A stretch of DNA of 64,000 bases, taken from assembly GCA_963920635.1 (NCBI GenBank), contig OY987303.1, positions 55,117,223-55,181,222 on the forward strand. The letters are read 5' to 3'. Origin of the DNA: Pseudeuparius sepicola (lineage: Eukaryota; Arthropoda; Insecta; Coleoptera; Anthribidae). Position 1 is the stretch's first letter; every line of letters begins with the position of its first letter. The position numbers and the translations under genes are program-made. Under the pieces are notes generated by a model. That model was given only the letters and a program-made list of their open reading frames with translations. It did not search any database and had not been told where the DNA came from. Below are positions 23,201 through 35,200 of this stretch, one piece after another.

Positions 23201-26200
23201 AACACACTGTATATACAATTGTAAAGTAGACATTTTAACGGTTAAAATGAGCGTAAAATATTTAAATCGAAAAAAAAAACACCAATAAAGTTGTTCCAGG
23301 AATATTTTTTTAGAAAAACTTGAACATACCTACGTGTTTACCAGATTCCAGTAAAATTAGGTTTATTCAGTTCACAAAAAGGGATACTTTTACGAAATTT
23401 CGCGTAAATTGAGTTATTTTCACGATAAAAAATAAGAGAAAATAAAAATCAATCTTTCGCCATTTTATCGGAAAATTTGAGGTTATGTTGAAAAATGCCT
23501 TATACGAAAGTTTTAGATTTTTTTAATGTCTACAACTTTCGTGCAGGACATTTTCCGCTAGGAGGTCGCGTCCCGCTGAAAATAGCAAAAAAAAAACCAG
23601 TTTCAACCTCTAAACGGCATCCCCATTCCACCGGCTGTCCGTTGCCCGTTAATATTTTTTTATAATAATTTTTTATCGTTCAGCGTGGCAAAGGCGACAA
23701 CTAGGGTTGCCATTTGTCCTTTTTTCAAACAAATTGTCCTTGTGACTTATTTAGCCCTAAAATGTCCTTTTTAATAACCTTAGGGGTGACGGGGTCGGTA
23801 TAGTTCGAGTTCGGAAAGTGGCATATGCTCTACTAGCTCCTGGTGATTTCGATCCTCGATTATCGTTTTTATCATCGTCGTTGACTTTACTGGATTGCTG
23901 GTGCCCAAGTCCATTTTACTATATTGATATTATCAAAGATCTATTCAACATAGATATTCAGAGAATGTGTTTGACAAGGGAAATGAAAATGTAACCCAAT
24001 TTTCGCCCACTTTAGTGATTTAATTACTTCGAATTTTGACAAAATTTAAACTTTTTCATGTTTTGTTATAATTTAATTTGTAGGAAAATTTCTAGAACTG
24101 TTAAACTGTTAAAACATTGTAACGCTACTTCCAATATTTTTGCCTGGAATAATCACACGTTTTTTAAAGGCAATGGCATTTACAATGTTGTTTTATCGAG
24201 ACACGATACGTTTACAACTGGAAAGTGAATAATTATTATGGACTAAAAAAAGTCAATTTTTTTTCACCTGTTTCACCTGTTCTAGAATTAAAAAATGATA
24301 ATATCATCAAGGTATACAAGACATTCATTTTGAAAGCCACGGAGAACATTATTCATTACTGTTCGGAAGCTAGGTGCATTTTTGAGACCAAATGGCATGC
24401 TTTTAAATTGATAGTGACCTTGGTAAACCCCTGTATAACTTAGAGAGAGAGACTCTATATACATAGAGCGAAAATCGGTCCATCTTGACTCAAAGTGAAA
24501 TACACTGTATATACAATTCTAAAGTAGAGATTTTATCAGTTAAAATAAGCGTAAAATATTTAAATCGAAAAAAACACGAGGAAATTTTTTTTTCCGAAAA
24601 ACGTGAATATGTCTACGTGTTTCCCAGATTCCAGTAAAAGTAGGTTGATTCAATTTACAAAAAGGCATACTTTTACGAAATTTCGCGTAAATTGAGTTAT
24701 TTTCACAATAAAAAATAAGAGAAAATAAAAATCAATCTTTCGCCATTTTATCGGAAAATTTGAGGTTATGTTGAAAAATGCCTTATACGAAAGTTTTAGA
24801 TTTTTTTAGTGTCTACAACTTTCGTGCAGGACATTTTCCGCTAGGAGGTCGCGTCTTGCCGCAAATCGCAAAAAAGAACATTTTCAACCCAAACGGCATC
24901 CCCATAACACCGGCTGGCCGTTGCCTGTTAATAATTATTTTTCTACAATTTTTTTATCGTTCAGCGCGGCAAAGGCGACAACCGATCCCATAGAGAGCCC
25001 CCCCCGCTCACCCGAGCTCGACGCGGTCGCCAGCAGCGCGCTCTGCAGCGGCTTGCCGCTGATGTCGTGCAGCGTCAGTATCCGCGGCTGCTGCGCGCTC
25101 AGCTCGCTGCTCGGGCTGAGCCGCGCCAGCGGCGTCGTCTGGCGGGGGCCGCCGACGCTGCCCCCCGGCCCGCCGCCCGCCCCCGTGGCCGCGGGGGCGG
25201 GACCGCGCGGGGCGAAGCCGGCGGCGTGCCGGTGGGGCCCCCGCGCCCCCACCGACGGCGAGTGCTTGTGGTGGTAGGCGGCGGCCGGCGGCAGGGCCGC
25301 CTTGTACTTCCTCACCTGCAAATTCGGTTGCTGTAAATGGGGAGCTTGAGCGAAAATCAAATTTGAAAACGTAATTTATTGCCATTAAAATTAAATGAAC
25401 CACAGTTCACAAAAAACTTAAGTAATGCAAAACTGCATAATTGAAATCATTCGTGTAACACGCCGTCCTTGGTTGTGACGTCAAGCAGTTCCTTGGTGGT
25501 AGCGCCTCTGGTGGGCGGCGGCACCATGTATAAACTAATATGGGCCGCACAACCAACTACAGCACCACGCAGAAAAAGCAACGAGAACGTCATATCCTTG
25601 TCTATCCGTCTTATTATAATAGTATACCTTAGGGTTCATTTATTAGGAGAGTTGTTGCAATCAATAATTGTCAATTGGTTTTGAAAAAAAGTAGTGGGTG
25701 TGAGGTAAAAAAAACATGTGGGATGTTGCCTCATAGGCTTGCAAGTAAATTTTTGAGAGAGTAATCAAAGCAGTATGAAAATTTGACACTAATAACGACA
25801 TTTTTCACTTTGAATAAATACGAGTTTAAAACAGCTTTCCAAAAACATGCGTTTTCGCGATGTAATTGGAGGAGGAATATTTTCATGGCATCGACATCAG
25901 ACTTAAACCTGCCTAAACCTAAACCCGACTCGCAATAATACGACTCAAATTTATACAGAGTAGTCCAATTTTTATGGGCGAAATTTCAAGAATCTATAGA
26001 AAACGTCAAAGTAAGTAGATTCATATAAACAAAGTTTTCTTTTATTTTTCCTAAAGGAATACAGCGAAGGCAAACATATTTACTACGGTTTAGACATACA
26101 TTAAATGCTATAAATTAAAAATAAATCTGCCTGTGTACTTCACCAGTTCAGAGAGCAGGGGGTCAACTATATAATAATAAGAAATTGATAGGCCACTGAA

Positions 26201-29200
26201 AAAGCAATATTTTTTGCCCTGAATAAATTTCCAATCAATTCTAGGAAAAAACCTATTCTTAACTTCTTTCAATAAATGTACCATTTTTTTTGAAAAATTC
26301 AGTTTAAAATTTAGTCTGCACATCATATTGCCCTACTTTGGCTTCATTTGCACTTAATATATTGTAGAAAATGACAGTAAATATCATAACAATTAACAAT
26401 TTATTGATAAGTACCTTTATTTTACTGACATTTTACCGTCCAAAATTCCAAGGTATAGTAAAATTATTATAAGAAGTCCTTACTGGGACTGTCAATTGGT
26501 AATTTCGAGATCCTAAGTTGGCATCGATGGAGTAAAAAAATACAACCGGGTCAAAAGTTCAGGTCAGTAACGAGCCCATTTGCACAATGCATAACTACTA
26601 AAAACACGAACAAGAACAACACAGATAACGGTAAAACTCACGAAACGTACAAAACCCGCGAATATTTCCACTGCCCAAAGTTTGAACCCTTTTGAACCAC
26701 AAAATATATATAGGTTTTTACTTTCACGACACGGAAAACGGAAGTAAAATTTGCCTGAGTACGCACTGGACCAACACTATATTAATGTTGGTCCAGGTAC
26801 GCACCATAGACGCTGCCGCAAGTAGCCGATTTTACCAAAATACCAAAATGAAAGTGTTTCCATGACGTTTGAAATTATTATTAAAATGAGTTTTTGTTTT
26901 ATTATGTTCTTTTTTCTTATCACTTGGGTAACTTTTCACATCATATATCAATGAGTGACGTCATTAACTGGTTGCGACGCATACCAATGTTATAACGGTA
27001 TGTTATATATGGTTAACAGAAAATTCCTAGCGATTTTGTGGAGAATGTCATCTGACAAAATCGGGACTTCTTACAGTAATCGGGGTGTAGGTGAGCAAAA
27101 TTTGAAAAGCTTAGGCCACCTTTGATTTGTACTATTTTTCCTTTTTTTTAGAAAAGTGCGCTTTCTGTTTCTTTCAGGTCCAAATGTTATTAAGGAAACT
27201 TGTTCATGATGAAAAACTGAATAGGAGTGCAAAATTCCAAAAGCCTATATCTACTTTTAATTTATTCTACTAAAAGATTAGAACGCACAAAAATAAACTT
27301 TTTTAAAAAAGTGTATATTTTTCGAAAAAAGTCAAGAATAGCTTTTTCCTTAGAATTTATTGGGATATTTAGTGAAGGCAAAAAATACTTTTTTAGTGGC
27401 ATAATATCATTTTTTTTTATTAAAAAATCTGACGATCGACCCCCACCTCTCCGGCACTGATGGAAGTAGATAGGCCAAATTAATTTTAGTTTATAGTATT
27501 TAATGTGCATCTCAACTGTACCAAATATGGATGCCTTAACTGTCTTATTTTAGGAAAAATAAAAGAAAAGTTGAAAAAAAAACTTTTACTATTTACCAAG
27601 ACTTAACTTTCTTTGCTGCTAACAAAATATACACAAGACAAATAGTTACCTAATAACGCTCACCTGTACGTGACTGCTCAATTGAAATTAAAATTCAAAT
27701 TAGTTGAAAACACGTGTAGTGTAAACCCTGCAAATTCTGCATTATTGACACGGCGTTCATTAATTCAAGAATCGCCCGTTGAGTGTTTACAGAACTTCAA
27801 GTTATTTGTAGCATTTTGAGAGAAATAATACATGCATTTAGCTGTTAGATAAAAAAAACAACGTGGTAAAGTGTCTTGAAAACTCAGATAATTTCACAAG
27901 CATATTTTCATAACCTTCTAAAATATATCCCCAGACAGGAAAGCTTTTTATTACATTTAAAATTGTAGTTGATGGTTTAAAACTCCTTATATGGTAAAAC
28001 CCATCGATAATCTGTCTAATGTATATTTGGTCGGAGGTACGCTCCTATATTAACTCCTTATCTCAGGTCTAACCATATACTAACGGTGGTTAGTTGTTTA
28101 TTCTGTGTAGGTACTCAAGAACCTCCCAAGGAATTCTTTATTTTCGCTTATTTTTATGTTAAATTAAAGTACCCGGGTAGAGACTAACCGCTAATCATAA
28201 TTTCCAAAAATTACTCACCCCACCAGCCTCCCTGTACCCCTTGTAGTGATAAACAATGTCTATATCACTCGGCGCTATCGAACTCGCGTTCTCGAGATCG
28301 TAGTGCTCGGGCGCCTCGGAGTTCAGGTCGTTGTTCCCGTGATCGTGGGTGGTTTGCGGCGGCAGCGGCGCGTGGTGGTCGTCCCTGCTCTTGCCGAGCA
28401 CCTCCCTTTCTATTATGTCGGGTCGCTGCGGCCTCGGCACCTCCCCGTCCCTCTCCTTGTATTTCTTCGCCAGCAATTCCGGCGCCACCATAGGATGCCC
28501 CCCGATGCCCCTAATCACGTCGCCGTCGGCGTGGTACGCCATCGTGTTGTCGTTGTGGAGGCTCCTCGACAGCATGTTGTCGTTGGAATTCAGCCCGTTG
28601 CCGTTCGGCCCGCCGTTCTGCTTGGAACCGTTCGGCGCGCCCGTCTTCTCCTTGTATTGCTTCCTGAGTCTAAACACCACGAAGGAGACGAGGATCGCCA
28701 CCAGAAGCACCACGAAGAACACTATTACGAGCGTTATCCCTATGCTGAGGGGATCTGTCGAGGCCGCGGTTGGTCCGAGAGGACCGAGGCAGTCCTTCGT
28801 AACCTTTCCTCTTAGATAAACTTCGCCGAATATCGTCCCTGAGCCGTTAAAGGGTTGCACTTCGTTGTTGATCGAAAAGTTGCCGAAGCAACCTTCAAAA
28901 CTTTCAGGTAGAGAAGGCCTGGCGTAGTATGACGTTCTCTGGGCACCACCAATCGACATGTAAGTCAAATAGGGGTCTAAGAAGTCGTGCACGCCGACAG
29001 AATCGAGCTCCTCTCCTATCCTTCGACCATCTAGCAGCATCTCCAGGTCCCTATTCCACGACCTCAACGTTAGGTTGTGCCACAATCCATCGGTAACGCT
29101 CGGGTGACTCCCCGTCATATTTACAACAGTAGAAAGTTTGCTTATGTACACTATTTGGTCGTCGAGTAATTCTACGGAGGTGTAATGCTTGTTGCTGGCC

Positions 29201-32200
29201 GAATAAAATAAGACGCCGCCCGACTTTGCCGTCCTAAACAACACGCTGACACTTTTTGACGGGGAGTCGTCCGCGTGCCGTTTCCTCCTGTGCTTCGTCC
29301 AGAGGCTGCTGCCGAGGTACAAATGTTCGAGGAGTTGCATCCTCTTGTGCTTCTTCGACACCACGAACTCGACATATCCCCCGTCGCTGACGCTGACCGG
29401 CTGCAGGGCGCTGTTACAATTGGGCGCCACCAAACCGTCCCCGCAGACACAGCTCGACGAGCTCCAATGGTCCAGGCACGGGCCGAATCCGTTGCAGAGG
29501 TCCGGCGACGGCTTGGAGCAGGAATTCTGACGCACGCACTTGTTGTCGATGGCGGCGCTCCGGATCGGCCGGCTCAGATTCAAGAAGCGGCCGTTCACCG
29601 ACACGCTGTGGACGCAGCCGACGAAGTCGTCCGAGTGGATCTGGTCGGGCCGTTCGAGGATCGGGTCGGCGCTGTCGAGGCCGCCGATCAGTAGCGGGTT
29701 GCCGTTGAAGCTCAGAGTTCTGGAAGGAAGGGGGGGAAACGTTGGAGCAACGGTAGAAGCTTTGACAAGGGTAGATAAGCTATGGCGGTTCGAACCCACT
29801 TGACCCCACGTTAATACCCGTAATAGGCCAGGGAAAATAGAATTTTACCTAGAAAAAAATATTAACTGCAATTTTGTTTTACCATATCAAAGTTATAAGT
29901 AAATATGTTGGTAGAAACCAAAAATTAAACATTTTGAAAAAACGGAACCTTGAGTTACCTCAAATAACACCTATTTTTCGTTAGAAATTTGGAGCAAAAA
30001 TATTAACTGGATTTTTTTAGACTCTTTAGGTAGATCATAAATCAAAGATCGACAAAGAGAGATAAAATACGAATAATTTTCTATTTCGGCAAAAGGCAAA
30101 AATATTAACTACGTTTTTATTGCAGATGATCATCCCTTTTACAAATAGAATGTTAACTTATACAAAATTAAACATTTATCTGATCCGCATGTATGTCAGC
30201 TGTCACTTCTCATTGGTATAGACTAGGCAAAAATATTAACTGTTTTTTTGTTTAACTTTTTACAATGTAACTATATTAAATCATATATAGTGAAATTAAA
30301 CATTTATTTACGGCGCATATAGGTCAACTGTCACTTGTCATTTCTTTAGGAAAGCAAAAATATTAACTGTTTTTTTTGTTTAACTTTTTACAATATAACT
30401 ATATTAAATCACATATAGCGAAATTAAACATTTGTTTACGGCGCATGTAGGTCAACTGTCATTTGTCATTTCAAAATACTTCCGTTACCATTTTTTTGTT
30501 TAATTTCAAAAAATTTAACAAGACTTAGTATCCACTTGCAAAGTTTAACAAAAATCAGCCAGTTAATAATTTTGCTCTCAAAGACAGCTTCAAATTTCTT
30601 TAAAATGCGATTTCCGGCGAAACAATATGTTTAATTCCAGAAAAAACTGTTAATACTTGATTTTTAAGGTAATTATAAATAATAAAAACGCAGTTAATAT
30701 TTTTGCCCAACAAAATATTACGCAAAATGTCATTTTTACATCATTCGGATACTTGCGCAACCGTAATCTGTTTAATTTATCAATCTCAACTTTATATACC
30801 TTACTTACTAATAAATGCAGCTTATTTATGCCGTCTTTATTACAACAAGAAAATGTATTTTTCTAAAAAAACGCCCACAGGCGTATGTTTATTTTGTATA
30901 AAAACAATTCTGGCGTTCATTTATTACCAATATTTTGTGATGGCATTATAAAACTGCGGTTATGAATTTTGTCCAGGTTTCGTTATTTTTTACCGTAATT
31001 TCCCTGGCCTATAAAGCCCAAACGTGGTAAAAACTCGACCAAAATTTCTCGATTTTTTGAATTTTCCGACAGAGGTCATTTAGGTTCTACCACGATACAC
31101 TTAACCACGGTATGTCATTGCGCATCTTGGGACGTCAGTTGCGAATCAGAATTTAAATTGCTCCATATGTTTTACACAGCAATAGATACTTTTTTATGGG
31201 TTTTTGCTTATTTTAAACGTTGTTAAAAATATGTAGATTATATTACTAGATAAATGAATGAATATTCTGTTGATAAAAAAAACACATTTAATTTGATAAT
31301 TATTATAATTTTAAAATTATTTGTTTTCTTTGCGTTTTAGCTAATCGTATGCATGCAAATAAAATTGATGTACATATATTTTGTTAAATTAACAGGATTT
31401 TCCTTTTAAAAAACCGTATATTGGTAGACAATAAAAAAATATCATATACCGTGTGTCCACGGATAGAGTTCGGATAGGGGGTAAATGACAAAAAAATTTC
31501 GAGTTGAAATTTGAGCTTCTGGGGATAAGCCCTGCTTGCTTTGAAACTAATTTGTGGCGTAATTTTACTTTCGAAAAATCACGTATGTTGAAAAAACTAA
31601 TTTTCCACATCAGGAAAGTGCCCTTTCTGTAGGTTCTACGACAAAATATTATTAAGGAACCTTGTTCAGAATGAGGAACTGAGTAGGTTTGCGAAATTTC
31701 GAAAGTCTAGGCCTACTTTGATTTGTTGGCATTTTTTCCCACTTTTCTATAGAAAAGTGCACTTTGTGTAGCTTTCACATAAAGATGTTATTAAGAAAAC
31801 TTGTTCACAATGAAAAACTGGATAGGTGTGAAAAATTTCGAAAGCCTAGGTATACTTTGTTTTTCTGCTAAAAAATTAAAACGCATAAAAATTAAAGTAG
31901 ACCTAGGCTGTTGGAATTTTTCCACACCTATTTAGTTTTTCATTGTGAACAAGTTTTCTTAATAACATTTTAATGTGAAAGCTACGCAAAGTGCACTTTC
32001 TTAAAGAAAAGTGGGAAAAATGCCAAAAAATCAAAGTAGGCCTAGACTTTCGAAATTTCGCAAACCCACTCAGTTATTCATTCTGAACAAGTTTCCTTAA
32101 TAACATTTTGTTGTAAAACATACAGAAAGGGCACTTTACTGATGTGAAAAATTAGTTTTTTCAAAACTCCCAAGGCATACGTGATTTTTCGAAAGTAAAA

Positions 32201-35200
32201 TTAAGTCACAAATTACTTTTAAACCAAGCAGGGCTTATCCCCAGAAGCTCAAATTTCAACTCGAAACTTTTTGGCATTTACACCCTATCCGTGGACACAC
32301 TGTATGTATCTAAATAATACATTTATTGTAAGTAAGGTAATCATGAACTAAGTTTTGGCTTCTATCGACACAAACTCTCCATTGAAAAAAGTATTTTACA
32401 GTGTTTATGTCAATTAAAGCCTTATTTACCAATTAATGCACACAAGCCTCGACACAAGCACAACCTGCACAACTACTGCTTAGTTTATAGTTAAACAACA
32501 AACAAAACAACATAATAAATAGTGAGTAAAATAGGGATCAAATAATGATTCCCTTCAACCATAACAAGGCTAATTTTTTATTCATTCACATTCTATTTTA
32601 TTTGCTGTATAAACCAGGCATAAACTCTTGACTGTTGAGTCCCCTATTTTTTATAAATAATCTGCTTCCTTACCAGATTATTGTCCTTGGGAAATCTATA
32701 ATACTTAATTTCCGTTCCCTTACTGTTTCTATTAATATTTGGACATACGCTGACTGCACATCCCGGCATTTTTGGCCTATTTCAAAGCACTGTCGCGCTG
32801 GACTGACGATTAGTCAATTGTTTACACTTTTTTCTTGACACATTAAACTGTAAACTGTAAAAAATCGTAAAACATAACCATTATTTAGAATTCGTGATTC
32901 GCAACTGACGTAGATGCGCATAGTTGCCTTGTATTCGGATCGTTAGTGACGTACCGTGGGTAAGTGTATCGTGGGTTCTACCCTTGTTCTACCCTTTGAA
33001 TAAAGAACCCCAGGAAGGAGGATCTGGTGGAACCTAAGGTTCGAATCCCACCGGCGTTTTTTCCCCTAGCGGAAAACGACCTTCGTCGGGAAATTCAAAA
33101 GTCGCGGGTCATACCTACCGACAACCCAATTCACTTACCCGGTAGGGCCGGTATCGTCGGAATAACAACTGCTATCCCCCGGCCTGCAATCCTCGCAGCT
33201 GTCGCCGTGTTCGCTGCACGCACCCACGCTCAGCGATATCACCCTCCCGTTCCTCGTCGCCGTCACCTTGTACCAATTGCCGTCTGCGTAGTTGCCCCCC
33301 ACTTTCACCGCCGTGATCGCCGTTCTGGCCCCCCCGAACGAGAACACGGCCCTGCCCCGTATCAGTTCTATCGCCACGAAGTCGCTCCTGCCGCCGGTCT
33401 GCAGCCCGAAGTTGTACACCAGCAACGAGTTCGGCTTCGTCGTGGAGAATACGAACGTGATGTCGTTGGTGGCGGCGTCCAGCGACGGGAACGCCATGTA
33501 CGACAGCTCGTCGAAGCCGAACGACGACTTCTCGCAGTGGCGCCCGTACCTGCCGTCGGTACAGCTGCACCTGTAGCCGGGTTTGAGGCCGACGCACAGT
33601 CCGCCGTCTAAACAGGGATTCGGACGGCAGGAGTCGGCCAGGACCTCGCACCTGTTGCCCCTGTAGCCCGACCGGCAGAGGCAGAAGAAGGAGGAACCGT
33701 CGGGGCTCTCGCGACAGGAGCCGCCGTTCTGGCAGGGACTGTCCGAGCACGCGTCGCCTCGTTCCAGTTCGCAGTTCCTGCCGTCTTTGCCGTGCGGACA
33801 CGCGCACTGGAAGCCGAAACCCTGCCTCCTGCACTGCCCGTCGTGCTTGCACGGGTTCGGCAGGCAGGGATCTTCGCGTTTGTCGCAGGTCGCACCCGTG
33901 AAACCGCCGGCGCACCGACATTGGAATTCCCTGGCGACGACCGGTGAAGTGAAGATGATCGTTTGGCTATCGGTTATCTGGGTCTTCTTTTTGACCGATA
34001 TAGTTTCGGTGCATATCCCCCCGTTCTCGCACGTACTATCCGTGCACGGAGAATACCCGATTTTTATGTCGGAATTTTGAAACAAATTGGCCAAAACGTC
34101 GCGCTTCTTCTGCAACTTTTCTTGAGTGTAAAACTTGCTCTTGTAACCTCCGTTGCTTTTGACCGCCATCGTCAACTCCAAATTATTGTCGACCTCGAGG
34201 ATACTATATAAAATTAAGCTATCCTCGCGACTTAAAACGTTTTTTATGGTCTCCAACAACCCCCTATAGTGCGTCGACAAAAAATGACTGGCAGTCATAT
34301 TAGGCACCAAAGCCGTCACGCTGTTCTCAACGGTAACGTTGTCAAAAGCGACAAACTCAACCGTGACTGTCGAAACGACGTCTTGATGTCTCCCATCGTT
34401 GCCGGAAACGGAAAGGGAATAGCCTTGTCCAGGTGTGATTCTCGACGTATGCAAACTACAACTTGAAGGTATTGACAGCACTCCTCCTATCGTGGTCTTC
34501 TGAAGTATCTTGCACCTGTACTCGCCTGTCAAATCGGGATCATTCGGATGGACATCCGCAATTTTTCCAATGGGAAAGGCACCCTTGAATGCGTAAACTA
34601 TAACGTGAACGGATCTTGACGTGGACGGACTATCGTTCTCATCCAAAACTAGAATCTTTATGTTGTGCTGTGACTTCATCTTAGGAACACCGCTGTCCTC
34701 AACTTGTACCAAGATATTTAGTTCGGGTGTCACTTCCCTGTCTATTATTGTTGTCGTCTGAACAACTCCAGTGTGTTTATCAATTCTGACGTAGTCTTTA
34801 TGTTTTCCTCCTACCAGTTTATAAGTGAACGGTGCCCCGTTTGGTGGTAGATCTGGGTCTTTGGCGGACAACGTCATAACTTTGGTATTTATCGGTTCGT
34901 TCTCCATAACCTTTCCAGTTGGCAGAGGATCGAAAATTGGTCCGTTATCGTTGATATCGCCGATGTTTATTTTAACCAGCGTTGTACCAGTTTGAGGCGG
35001 ACTTCCGGTATCGATAGCACCAACAACTAAAGAGTAAACAGGCGTGGTTTCTCTATCCAATTCCCTTGAAGTTTGAATATCTCCTGTTTGAGGGTCAACC
35101 TTGAAGTTTTGATCAACATTGCCTCCTATTATCGAGTAACTGAACTGGTTATTTTGCGACCTTACGTCTTTGTCCACAGCCTTAACGGTCAGAACTTTAG

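Noticed and set aside
28246..29803. Plus-strand open frames of 87-189 codons across fat exon b
   Set aside because: Shadows of GC-rich coding sequence on the other strand; no start context, no family match, Arg/Pro/Val-biased composition.
33027..33921. Frames on both strands over the EGF/LamG part of fat
   Set aside because: GC-rich shadow frames; Arg-rich translations without domains.
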